DNA of 64,000 nucleotides from Parvularia atlantis (Eukaryota > Opisthokonta > Rotosphaerida): contig CALSCO010000506.1 of assembly GCA_943704415.1 (NCBI GenBank), positions 1 through 64,000 on the forward strand, read 5' to 3'. The notes below the pieces were generated by a model, which searched no databases, had not been told where the DNA came from, and saw nothing but the letters and a program-made list of their open reading frames with translations. A program made the position numbers and the translations under genes. Of this stretch, positions 25,508 to 35,617 are shown piece by piece. How positions within the stretch are numbered: position 1 is the stretch's first letter; each line of letters opens with the position of its first letter.

Positions 25508-26609
25508 TCACAGCTGCATCGGTGTCGCGTCGGCATCCGCGTCGCCCTCGCCCTCGCCAGCGTCATCGCCAGTGAGCGTGCCCTGGTCGCCCGTTGGACT
25601 GGTCTCGGCGCTGCGTGCGGCGCTCAGTCGGCGCGGCGGCGGATCAGGGGTGCACGCACCGCTCGCCGGGCGACATCGCGATGGCCACGCTGAGCAGCGA
25701 CGAGTAGCTCTCGCTCAGCCCGGCCGGCGCAGCAGCCGCACCCAGCGCAGCAACCCCATCGGGCGACGCCGCTGCCGCCGTGGCCACGAGCTCGAGGCCA
25801 ACGCGCGGCGCAGCAGGTGGCCCGGCCGGTCCTCCTGCTGCCGCAGATGCCGCTGACGGTGCCTGCGGCAGCGGCTGCGTCTGCGCGGTATGCGGCGGCA
25901 GCGGCCCGCCAAAGGCGACGCTGCGGACGAGGTCGAGCCGCTGGCGCTTGCGGTGCAGCGTGCTCTCAAGGAACGCCTGTGTGCGCATAGGGCGCGGTTC
26001 AGCGCGCGCGCACACAAATACCCAGCCGTGGGCGCACGGCGTCGAGGCGCGGCTGCGTCTTGGTGCGGAACTGGCCGTTGCCGACGGGGATCTGCACCGT
26101 CTCCATCTCAAACGAGCCAGTCTCAATCGAGCGGTAGAGGTCGCGCAGCACGTCGATCTTGTCGCGGATCTCAAGCTGACCCTGCAGCTTGACCTTCTCG
26201 GTCATCTGCGGCGCGGCGCCGTGAGCAGGCGCGCGATCACACGGTGCCGCGCGGCCGCACCAGGTACTCCTTGATGTTCCACAGGAGCAGCAGCAGCATG
26301 ACAAACTCGCCGCTGAGTGCGACCGCGACATCGTGCGACGGGCCGAACGAGAGCGGGTCGACGCCCATCGCCGCGAGCTGCGCCGAGTAGCTGAGCGCCT
26401 CGGCGGCCGACGAGAGCACCTTCTGCGAGGCGCCGCATCGCAGCTTCAGCGTCCGCCGCCGCCCGGCGCCTCGCGTCGCGCACCTCGATCATCGACAGGA
26501 TGTTCTTGAAGCGCATCCAGTACTCGTCGCGCCGCGGCTGCGCCTGCTGCTGCTGTTGCGCCTGCTGCTGCTGCACTTTCTGCTGCGCCTGATGGGCAAC
26601 ATCGGTCAT
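25508..26609 (-). CDS. Gln-rich helical protein, unknown function
   Basis: Not recognised. It starts MTDVAHQAQQKVQQQQAQQQ, a Gln/Ala stretch, then DEYWMRFKNILSMIEKVLSS. A strongly hydrophobic piece follows (GEFVMLLLLLWNIKEYLV), then a charged helical region KLQGQLEIRDKIDVLRDLYR and TLHRKRQRLDLVRSV. The C-terminal third is Pro/Ala-rich. The last exon, joined across an intron after SPGER, is acidic (TGDDAGEGEGDADADATP) and ends MQL. Four GTGCG...CAG introns are supported by phase. The Gln-rich start occurs in many transcription-linked proteins such as Mediator subunits, but I cannot assign it. Its start is 24 bp from that of DHPS. Confidence 0.65.
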
Positions 26610-26633
26610 GGCAGCGAACCGTTCAATGACACT

Positions 26634-28203
26634 ATGGCTGATGGCCACGTGGCTCCCCTGATGGCGCACGCGCCGTCGGTTGCGCAAGCGGCCGTCCTCG
26701 TCCCGTCCGCGACCGCGGCGACGTCCGAGGTGCTGGCGGGCGCGCCGACGGTGCGATCTACCGTGCGCGACGTGCCGCATCGACACTCATGCCGGGGCGC
26801 AGGTGCGCGGCTACGCGTTTGAGCCCGCGCCCGCCGCGGTCGACTACGACGCGCTGCTGCGCTCGCTCGGCACTACCGGGTTCCAGGGCACGGCGTTCGA
26901 ACGGGCCGTGCGCGTGGTCAATGATATGCTCGCGTGGCGCCTGAGCAGCGAGCCCGTGCCCGCGGACGAGGCGGACGAGTGGCGCGACCCGGCCCGGCGC
27001 GCCGCGACGCGCTGCACCGTGTTCCTCGCCTACACGTCCAACCTGATCTCGAGCGGCGTGCGCGACATCATCCGCTTCCTGGTGCAGCACCGCTTCGTGC
27101 ACGTGCTCGTCAGCACCGCTGGCGGCGTCGAGGAGGACTTCATCAAGTGCCTCGCGCCGACGTACGTGGGCGACTTTGAGCTGGACGGGCGGACGTTACG
27201 CAAGCAGGGTGTGAACGCGTGCGCGCTGCCACGCATCGCATCGCACTCAGCGTGGCACAAGCAGGGCTCAACCGCATCGGCAACTTGCTCGTGCCCAACG
27301 ACAACTATTGCAAGTTTGAGGACTGGGTCACGCCGATCCTGGACCAGCTGCTCAAGGAGCAGAAGGAGCAGGTGTGTGCGCGACGAGCACGGCCGTGTGC
27401 CCGGTGGCCGACGCCGCGCGCCGCAGGGCATCGTGTGGACGCCGTCCAAGATCATCCACCGGCTCGGCAAAGAGATCAACCACCCGGACTCGGTCTACTA
27501 CTGGGCGTACAAGGTGCGGTTGTACGGGCGCCGCTGCTTCGTGCTGAGCTGCGCGCATGTGCTCGGCAGAACAACATCCCCGTGTTTTGCCCCGCGCTCA
27601 CCGACGGCTCGCTCGGCGACATGATCTACTTCCACTCGTACCGCAACCCTGGCCTCGTGGTCGACATCGCTGGCGGTTCGTGTGCTCACGCGCCGGCACT
27701 GCTTGCTCACTCGACGCGCACGTGGCGCAGACATCCGCGCCATCAACGACATCGCACTGCACGCCAAGAAGACCGGCATGATCATCCTCGGCGGCGGCGT
27801 TGTGCGGCGCGCCTGCTCGGTTTGCAGGACGCGCCATCTGAGGCGGTGTGCGGCGCGGCGTAGGTCAAGCACCACACGGCCAACGCCAATTTGATGCGCA
27901 ACGGGGCCGACTTTAGCGTGTACATCAACACGGCGCAGGAGTTTGACGGTGCGCGCAAGTGCTGAGTTGCGGCCGCGCTGACTGCTCTTGCCGGGCAGGC
28001 AGCGACTCGGGCGCGCGGCCTGACGAGGCTGTGTCGTGGGGCAAGATCAAGATGGACAGCCACCCCGTCAAGGCACGACGCACACGTTTGCACGCGCGCA
28101 GGCACAGCGGCTGACGCGCGCGCCAGGTGTACGGCGATGCGACAGTCATCTTCCCGCTGCTGGTGGCGCAGACGTTTGCGAAGCAGGCTACACAAAGCGT
28201 GTG
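26634..28203 (+). CDS. DHPS: deoxyhypusine synthase
   Basis: Transfers aminobutyl from spermidine to a Lys of eIF5A with NAD, the first step of hypusine synthesis. The spliced protein matches human DHPS through [94 protein letters not shown] and [20 protein letters not shown]. The NAD/spermidine motif [20 protein letters not shown] includes the catalytic Lys. The first exon ([14 protein letters not shown]...) is Ala-rich and joins RGYAFEPAP after an intron. Its C-terminal tail is shorter than in animals. About eight introns. DOHH, its pathway partner, is at 2191-3557. Confidence 0.95.
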
Positions 28204-28250
28204 ACAATACTGTGCCGTAAAGAAGCTTACTGGAGTCCCGCCAGCGCAAT

Positions 28251-29724
28251 TCATTGGTCCGTCGCGGCCCACATCGCCGCGAGGCGGTCGAGCAGCTCCT
28301 GCACCTCGGTGTTGCGCGCCTCACGCATGCGGCGGCACTCGTCCACGTAGATCAGCAGGCGGTTGCTCGGCATGCCCTGCGTGACGATGAGCGCGAGACG
28401 CTCGTGCGCGCGCAGCGCGGCGTGGTGAAACGGCGTCAGGTTCTGCGCGTGTGTGCGCGTGTCAAGCAGGCATCAGCCAGCCAGCACGTGCGCGCACCTG
28501 GCCGTCGCGCACGTCGCGGCGCAGGTTCGGGCGCAACGCGAGCAGCTCAACGACCTCGACGCGGCCCTGCATGACCGCGCTGTGCAGCGGCGTGAACATG
28601 AACGGCGCCTTGGTTATCACATTGAGGTCGGCGCCGCTCTCGAGCAGCACGCGCGCAGCGTCGCAGTGCCCCGCGAAGGCCGCGTAGTGCAGCGGCGTGC
28701 GCTCCTCGATGCAGCGCGCGTCGACGGCCTCGTCCGGCAGGCGCTGGAGCAGCCACGCGACGAGCGCGTGGTCGCCGGCCTTTGCCGCGATGTGCACGGC
28801 GGTCAAACCGAGGTCGTTGACGGCCTCGATTACGTCGTGTCTGCGCTCGTGCAGCAGGCGCACAATCTCCTGGGCGCGCACGGCGCACGCGAGGAGCACG
28901 GCCGTGTTGCCGTCGCGGTCGCGCCGGTTGAGCACCCTGTCGAGCTCGCCCTTCTTGACCGTGCGCAGGAACGCGGTGACACGCTCGACGTCGCCGAGCT
29001 CGCACATGAGCAGCAGGTTTGAGCTGAGCGCGCGGCGCCGTGCCTCGTCCAGTTCGTTCATGCGCTGCGTCAGCTCGTCCGGGAGCTCGCTCACGACCTC
29101 CATCGTGACCTGGGTCTTCTCCTCAAACAGCTTGTCCGACTGGGCCATGAGGTCGTCGCGGTGCTGCTGCAGCCGTGCGGGCGAGAGGCGGCGCAGGCGC
29201 TCGGTGGCGTCGGCGAGGAGCTGCTTGACGCGCCCAGTCTGCGCGTCCATCTCGAGCTTGCGGCTCTCCCTGGTCAGCGGCACGCTCACGCCGTCGCGCA
29301 CGATCGCCTCGCGCTGGTCCAGCAGGTCCTTGTACCCGCGCATGAACTCGCCGATCATGTCATCGATGCCCTGGTTGAAGCGCTCGTCGCGCTGCTGCGC
29401 GTCCTCGATCGCGGCCGTGCCGCCGAGCAGGTCGATCAGCCGCACCTCGAGCTCGATCTCATGCAGGCGGTCGAGCAGCTGCGCCAGCTTCTGCTCGCGC
29501 GGCTGCAGCTGCCGCTGGAAGTCCTGCTCGGCGCTGAGGCGCAGCGCTGCGGCATCATGTCACAAATCACCGCGTCGCACAACCACGGAGCGAGCGCACG
29601 CACCCGACGTCATGTGCACGAGCTCGTTCAGCCGCAGCTGCGACATCGTCGCGTCGTCGTCCAGGCGCGAGTCCGCCGCGTCCTCGCCGCGGCGGCGCAG
29701 CAAGTAGTTGAACCACGACAACAT
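28251..29724 (-). CDS. ankyrin-repeat protein with N-terminal coiled coil
   Basis: Two introns only. The N-terminal half is helical and charged (MLSWFNYLLRRRGEDAADSR, then FQRQLQPREQKLAQLLDRLH, then a coiled region around RVKQLLADATERLRRL). From about residue 190 there are about five ankyrin repeats: DGNTAVLLACAV, LGLTAVHIAAKAGDHALVAW, ERTPLHYAAFAGHCDAARVL, FTPLHSAVMQGRVEVVEL and NLTPFHHAALRAHERLAL. The C-terminus is a short helix ending AAMWATDQ. No enzymatic domain is seen; a scaffold role is likely. The joins at TSG/ALRLSAEQ and DGQ/NLTPFHH are supported by GTGCG and CAG sites. It is divergent from C9orf72. Confidence 0.8.
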
Positions 29725-30061
29725 CGTCGCCTGTGTGCGCTCACGGAAGTGCCCAGAAACGTCTGGAAGCGTGATGCGCGCTGCTCGCGGCGCCGGCGCG
29801 CGCGGGCCGCTGCCGACCCTCGCCGCGCCCGACGACTCGAACGACTCGATGGACGAGGTGCGTGCGCGGGCCGGTGCCGTGCGCGGGGCCGATCCGGCCG
29901 GCAGAAGGGGGGCGCGCGCGTGTCCCCTGATCGAGCGCTGACGCGTCCGCATCCCGCCCCTCTTCCCGCGTCCACGTCGCGTCCACGTCGCGTCCACGTC
30001 GCGTCCACGTCGCGTCCACGTCGCGTGCGCGTTTCGTGCCACCCGCATCGCTCGCGCACCG
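29725..30061. promoter_or_regulatory. bidirectional spacer of the ankyrin gene and C9orf72, with 11-bp tandem repeat
   Basis: The 337-bp gap between two divergent start codons, long for this window. It holds five perfect copies of an 11-bp unit (29967-30021). A short open frame from 29775 ends at a GTGCG donor but no acceptor links it in frame to the gene at 30062, so I treat the region as non-coding or 5' UTR. Confidence 0.5.
29967..30021. repeat. 11-bp minisatellite, 5 perfect copies
   Basis: The unit is CGCGTCCACGT, repeated five times head to tail and followed by a partial copy. Each copy carries a CCACGT core resembling bZIP/bHLH sites. It sits 41 bp before the C9orf72 start codon. Confidence 0.95.
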
Positions 30062-32674
30062 ATGGCGCCCGACCGCCGCCGCCCGCACCGCCTCCACGAC
30101 GTCTCGGTCATCGACTTTGGCGCGCTCTCGGCCGTGTCGCTGATGCCGCGCTGGCTGCTGCCGCGCACCGCCGCCGCCGCGTCCGTCTCGCCCGCGCGCA
30201 AGGAGGACCTGGGCGCGTTTGGCGACAACAGCGCCGCGCTCGATCCGTACGACACCGACATCCAGGGCACGGGCCTCGGCCGGTCGGGCAGCGCCACGGC
30301 AGCGACGGCGGCGGGCGCGGCGGCCAGCGGCGACGGCGCCGGCGGGTGGCTGACGGGCGTGCTGACGGCAACGCAGAAGATGGCCGCCGTGCAGTGGCCA
30401 TTCTTCAGTGTCGGCCGTACGAGCAGGTGCTCTCGATGTGCCGCTGATCGCTGCTGCGTCGTCTTGACACGCGCGCGGCGCTCGTGGCGCAGCATTGACT
30501 CGACCCTGATCGGACCCAGCAGCACCTCCGGCAGCGGCGACGCCTCGATCGACGACAGCGAGGGCGCCGCCGACGACGACGATGACGATGAGGCCACGCC
30601 GACCAACAGCGGCCTCGGCGCTGCGTTCGTCACAACCGGAAGTGTCAGTGAGCACCACTACGAAGAGCGCCTGCGGGCGTCGTCGAGCGACTCGGCCCTG
30701 CGCGACGCGCTCGTGTTCAGCGCGATGATGTTCTGCTACTGGGACAACACCGTCGGCCCGTTCATCGAGTGGGTGTGTCCGCCGTTGGTCGCGCCTTGCA
30801 CCGTCGCACGACCCATGATCTACGCCGCGCAGACGTGGCCCGACGAGAGCATGGTCAACAACGAGCAGATGGTCTACGTCTCGCGCTACACGCTCAACAG
30901 CGAGGTTGGGCGCAGCGGCGACCTGAAGGACGCCATCGAGATTAAGTTCACCGTGCTCGGCGACAACCGTGCGCGCCGTATCGCGCTGCGCCGCTTGTGT
31001 GCCGCTCACGCGTGGGTGCGCGTGCATGCCCAGACCTGGCCATCTGCGCGTTCGTCTTCACGGGGCAGAAGCCGCCGTCCGGGTCGTCCAAGCACGCTCT
31101 GTGCCTCGTCATGCCCGAAAACAACGTCTCGCGCTTCCTCGTCTATTACCCGATCCTGGCGCGGAGGATACCGCCGATCCTGGAGCGGTGCGTTGTGCGC
31201 CGCCTGTGCCGTCTGCCGCTGCTCACCGCTTGCACCGCGCGCAACGTAGCTTCCGTATCCTGCAGGCAACGCGGGTGCGTGTGAGCGCGCGTCGCTGGCG
31301 TGCAGTACGCTGACGATCGCGACGCAGCTCAACCACCAGGCGGCCATGGAGCTGCTGTCGTCGCAGCTGCTGCAGCTCACGATGGGGTTACAGGTGCACG
31401 TGTGCAATGTCACGCGCCGTTGCTGAGCACGTGCGCAGGACCTGGTCAAGTATTCGCTGCCGACCGAGATTCGCATCAAGGACACGATATTTGGCGCAAA
31501 CGCGACCATGGAGAAGGACAAGGCGTTCCTGCGGCGCATGCTCACGTCATTCCTGAAGACGCACGGCTTTGCGATCGTCATCGGCGACGACGTGTCGACG
31601 ATCAACATGGTTTGCGCGCAGGCGGCACTGCCATGCATGCGCGTTTGGCTGAGCGCCTGCCCCGCCGGCAGATCATCTGCACGCTTGCGCTGTTTCTGTC
31701 ACCGCAGGAGCGTCGGCGGTGCCGCCTCGCGCACCCAGACTGCCGCACGGTCACGCCGGAGCTGCGCCTGCAGGGTGTGGTGCAGCAGGTGCGCGCCGGC
31801 CGGGCTACGTGTCGTCGCGGGCCTGCCTGACGCATGGCGTGCGCAGGATATCGCCGAGCAGGTCCTGCTTGAGTACTCGTTCCCGATCACCATCGTCGAC
31901 CTGCGGAGCAGCAAGGTTGAGCACGCGCCGATCTACCACGAGTACGTCATGGTGCGCAAGCAGTGGCACGAGGCCGAGCGCAAGCAGCTGGTCGACACGG
32001 GCGCGATCGATGCGTCGGCGCTCATCACCATCTCCCAGTGCGCGCACGCCCTGCCGCGTTGCACCTGCTCACGTGAAGCGGCGCGCAGGGGGCGGCTGCT
32101 CGACCCTGTGAAGGAGGGCGCGCCGTTCGTGGACGCGCTGCTGACCGAGGTGCTGCCGTGCCTGCGCCGCTGTGCGCTGACACGCACGAGGCGCACAGAT
32201 TGCCAAGCTGCCGTTCGCCCTGCGCAAGACGTACATCGCGGACTTTTCGCGTGTGATGACGCGGCGTGCCGTCGCGCTGCTCAAGTACTGCGCGGCCGAG
32301 ACGTGCGCGCCCGCCCTTGAGCCAGCGCCAAGGCTAACGACGCACGCTCGGCAGGGCGGCGCTGCCTGAGAAGATGCTGACGCAACAGGCCGTGCGCAAG
32401 ATCCGCGGCGACCTCGGCCTGTCGGACAACAACCTCTTTCTGTGCGTTGCAGCACGCGCGCGCGCGGTGCGAGAGGGTCTCATGCTGCGCCGCGGCGTAC
32501 AGGAGCGTGCTCGCGGTGGCCGAGCGCATGCACCGGGGCATCTTTACGCAAATGATCGAGGACCCGATCTCGATGGAGGAGCGCTTCCGCGAGATGCTCG
32601 GTGCGCGCTGCGCCGCCTGCGCGGGGCGTGGGGAGCCTGACGGCACCGCGCGCGCGCACACAGCCACCTTTTAA
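30062..32674 (+). CDS. C9orf72: C9orf72-like DENN-family protein
   Basis: C9orf72 forms a GTPase-regulating complex with SMCR8 and WDR41 on endolysosomes and in autophagy. After a protist-specific 200-residue Ser/Ala/Asp-rich N-terminus comes the longin/uDENN part: LVFSAMMFCYWDNTVGPFIEW, spliced to WPDESMVNNEQMVYVSRYTL, matching human FAYWDN.LGPRV and ANHTLNGE. Further matches are AIEIKFTVLGDN, LAICAFVFTGQKPP, LVMPENNVSRFLVYYPI, YSLPTEIRIKDTIFGANAT, FAIVIGDDVSTINM and ICTLALFLSPQERRRCRLAH. The end, VAERMHRGIFTQMIEDPISM, is followed by a final intron 32601-32663 and an exon giving LATF, just as human C9orf72 ends VLMTF. About twelve introns. Confidence 0.9.
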
Positions 32675-32748
32675 TTGTGCCATTTCGAGCCTGAGCCGCT
32701 GAGCACGTTTGTGACTGGCAAAGAAAGAGAAACAGAGAGAAAGGATCA

Positions 32749-35517
32749 TCACGACGCACGCCGGGCGCTGCGGTACAGGCCGATGTCGGTCAGCACGACG
32801 GTCTGCGTGCGTACAAAGGCGGCGTCGGCGCCGTTCGTGTCCAGGCTGATGACGAGCTCGACGACGTCGAGCCGCGCGATCTCCGCGTTGGTCAGCGGCG
32901 TCACAAGGTCCTCGACGCCGATGCGCGCGCTGCCCGGCACGAGCTGCGTCGGCTCGAGCCCGCTCGTCTTCCACAGCTGCACAAAGTACGGCGGCGCGAT
33001 GGGCCAGGTCGCCGTGGCCGAGGTGAGGTTGCCGTCGGCGCTGCGCAGGCGGAGCGTGGCCGTGGTGCGGTCGAGCGCGATGGCGAAGCGTGGATCGATC
33101 GCGGCGGCGAGGGCGATCGTGTCGGTGCGGGCGAGGCTGAGGCCTGGTAGGCTGAGGCGGTACGTGCCCGCGCCCTGCAAGAACACGCCGTTGGCGTCCT
33201 GGTCAGGCGTGCGGGCGGGGAAGCGCAGGAACAGGCGGGCCTCGTGCCAGCCGTCGAAGCCGGCGGTCTGGGCGGTGCCGCCGGGCCACGACGTCGACGT
33301 GAGGTCGTCATCCTCGGTGAACGTGGCGAGGGCCTCGAAGCCGCGCGTGGTGCAGCGCGAGACCGCGCGCACGCCCTCGGGCAGGGCGCCGGCCCCCTCG
33401 GCGTCGCAGAGCGGGGCCGTGTCGCGCGTGAGCAGGGCCGTGGTGAGCGTCTTGGTCAGCTCGCGCTGCGCCTCGCCGCTGATAAAGTCGCCGCGGTGGC
33501 GCGCCCAGGCAAACAGGCCCGTTGCACCCTGGTCATACACGCCCCAGTCGGTGTTGAACTGGCCGTGGTTGGCGCCCGCGACAAAGACGGCGCTCTTGGC
33601 GTCGGGCGGGTTGCGCACGCGATTGAACTGGGTCAGGCCGCGAAAATCGAGCACGTCCGAGTCGTGCGCGCCCTGGATGCTGAGGAAGTTGACGCCGTCG
33701 AGTGCGGCCGCGTTGCCGGCCGGGAGCCAGTCGCGGTCGTTGCCGCCGAGAGCGATGAGGCTGTCGACGCGCAGGCCGGCGTAGGCGGCGAGGCTGACGC
33801 GGCCGTTGCGCGGCACAACGGGCAGGGCCGTGAACTGCGCCGCATGCACGACGGCCTCGCCGCCGCGGCTGTGGCCGGCCAGGTGGAAACTGTTGCGCAC
33901 GCGGCCGAAGAAGCGGTGGCTCGCAGTCTCATTCCAGCGGCGCAACTGCGCCATGTGCTCGAGCAGAACGAGCGCGCGCGCGGGGTACTCGACGTCGGCG
34001 CTCCACGGCGCCGCCGTGAGGCTGTCGATCATGTTGCCGTTGAGGAAGTTCTCGTCCACCGACGCCGCGATGAAGCCGTGCCCGGCCCAGTGCTGCGTCA
34101 GGTACTCGTAGCCGCGGTCGGAGAAGTCCGTCATCTCATGGTTGCCGTGCACGATCAGCACGACGGGGAAGGTTGCGCCGTTGGGCGCGCTCGGCAGCGT
34201 GTCCGGGTAGTGCACGTACGCGTTGAGCGGCACGGCCCTCTCGCTGAAGCCCCAGAACCACGTGCGCACGGCCGAGAACGTGATGAACGCGCTCAGGTCG
34301 AGCGGCGGCGTGCGCGCGTCGCCGGCCAACTGCCCGCCAAACTCGGCGCGGTGCTGATCGGCACCTGAGCCGTAGGCCCACGCGACGGCGTCGTACGGCG
34401 GCGGGTCAGCGACGAGCAGGCCGGGCGCAGCGGGCTGCGAGACGCCGTAGCCCGGGAAGGCGAGGACGACGGTGAAGGCGGCGGCGAGAGCGAGGCCGAG
34501 CAGCAGGCAGAGAGTGGCGAGGGCGAGCTCGCAGATGGGCAAGCGGGCGTCGCCGCTGTCGTCGTCGGCGTCGTCGCCGGCGACGTTGACGGGGCCCACG
34601 AGCATGTCGTCGATCTCGCCCATGATGCTGACCTCGAGGAGGCGGAGCTTGCGCCGCTGGCGGCCGCGCGCGTCGGTGCAGCGGTGGACGAACCACGCGA
34701 CGGCGCCGACGATGCAGATGAGCGCGAAGAGCAGGACGAGGGCGAGGATCGTGAAGTTGCTCTGGCCGGCGGCGCTCACGAGGACGAGGCCGAGGACGAG
34801 GATCGCGGCGACGGTGGTGGACGCACCGCTCCAGAGGTCGATGTCGTGCAGGGCGGCTCGGAGCGCGCCGGCGACGGCCCAGACGAGGACGATGAGCAGG
34901 GGCGAGGCGGCGGTGATGATGGTGACGCCGATGAGCGCGCTCTGCAGCTGCGCCCACGCGTCCTGGTACAGCCCGACCATCGCCGCCAGCTGCGCCGCGA
35001 GCACGTACACGGCGAGCCAGAGCACGACGCGGTGGGCCTGCAGTGTGTCGGGCCGGGTGCGCACGAAGCCGGCAAGCGTCGCGGCGATGCGCTGCCACAG
35101 CGCCGGCGCCGTGCCGCGCGCGACGACGTCGGCGTCGGCGGGGTCGATGGCATCTGCCGGGCGCGGGCGGTTCGCGACGACGCGCCACGCGTTGACGAGC
35201 GCGTACAGCGCGGCGACGACGACGCCGAGCACGAGCACGCCCAGCACGGGCGGCGCCAGCGCCGGCGTCAGGCCCGGCTCGCCCGCCACCGCCGCCACGG
35301 CCGCGGCAAGCAGCACGAGCGCGGCCACGAGCTGCGCCGCGGCGAAGCGCTGGCGGGCGACGCGCGCCGCCTCGGCCGCGGGCACGTCGGCGACCGCGCC
35401 GAACGGGCCGGCGAGCGTGCCGGCCGCGCCGCCCTCGTCGTCCTCCACCAGCGACGTCGCGCCGCGCCCACGGCGGCCCGTCTGACCGGGCAGCAGCGGG
35501 TCGTTGAGCTTGTCCAT
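32749..35517 (-). CDS. seven-TM domain fused to an alpha/beta hydrolase
   Basis: One uninterrupted frame of 922 residues. Residues about 60-400 contain seven hydrophobic segments (for example QLVAALVLLAAAVAAVAG, VVLWLAVYVLAAQLAAMVG, TILALVLLFALICIVGAVAW and ATLCLLLGLALAAAFTVVL). A short acidic loop lies before the last. Then a secreted-type alpha/beta hydrolase follows: VVLIVHGNHEMTDFSDRGYE (oxyanion strand), nucleophile elbow LAGHSRGGEAVVHAAQ, LIALGGNDRDWLP, and likely catalytic His in FVAGANHGQFNTDWG. The C-terminal 250 residues are beta-rich (FDGWHEARLFLRFPA ... LDVVELVISLDTNGA). The GHSRGGE elbow resembles bacterial secreted hydrolases. The start at 35517 (MDKLNDPLLPG) is the first ATG in frame; substrate unknown. 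Confidence 0.85.
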   Translation of the reverse strand: MDKLNDPLLPGQTGRRGRGATSLVEDDEGGAAGTLAGPFGAVADVPAAEAARVARQRFAAAQLVAALVLLAAAVAAVAGEPGLTPALAPPVLGVLVLGVVVAALYALVNAWRVVANRPRPADAIDPADADVVARGTAPALWQRIAATLAGFVRTRPDTLQAHRVVLWLAVYVLAAQLAAMVGLYQDAWAQLQSALIGVTIITAASPLLIVLVWAVAGALRAALHDIDLWSGASTTVAAILVLGLVLVSAAGQSNFTILALVLLFALICIVGAVAWFVHRCTDARGRQRRKLRLLEVSIMGEIDDMLVGPVNVAGDDADDDSGDARLPICELALATLCLLLGLALAAAFTVVLAFPGYGVSQPAAPGLLVADPPPYDAVAWAYGSGADQHRAEFGGQLAGDARTPPLDLSAFITFSAVRTWFWGFSERAVPLNAYVHYPDTLPSAPNGATFPVVLIVHGNHEMTDFSDRGYEYLTQHWAGHGFIAASVDENFLNGNMIDSLTAAPWSADVEYPARALVLLEHMAQLRRWNETASHRFFGRVRNSFHLAGHSRGGEAVVHAAQFTALPVVPRNGRVSLAAYAGLRVDSLIALGGNDRDWLPAGNAAALDGVNFLSIQGAHDSDVLDFRGLTQFNRVRNPPDAKSAVFVAGANHGQFNTDWGVYDQGATGLFAWARHRGDFISGEAQRELTKTLTTALLTRDTAPLCDAEGAGALPEGVRAVSRCTTRGFEALATFTEDDDLTSTSWPGGTAQTAGFDGWHEARLFLRFPARTPDQDANGVFLQGAGTYRLSLPGLSLARTDTIALAAAIDPRFAIALDRTTATLRLRSADGNLTSATATWPIAPPYFVQLWKTSGLEPTQLVPGSARIGVEDLVTPLTNAEIARLDVVELVISLDTNGADAAFVRTQTVVLTDIGLYRSARRAS

Positions 35518-35617
35518 CCTGGCTGCGGGCGGTGAATTCCCACAATGGAAGTCGGCACGTGATGTCGAACGTCGAAAGTATGACACTGTGCCGTTTATTA
35601 TTGTTCACGGAGCCGCC

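Noticed and set aside
29775-29858. Possible upstream first exon of C9orf72 (MRAARGAGARG...)
   Set aside because: It ends at a GTGCG donor, but the only nearby CAG acceptor leads out of frame with the gene at 30062.
32749-35517. Bacterial contamination of the assembly at the hydrolase gene
   Set aside because: Flanking genes on both sides are intron-containing eukaryotic genes with 75-100 bp gaps and no composition break, so the gene is integral to this genome.
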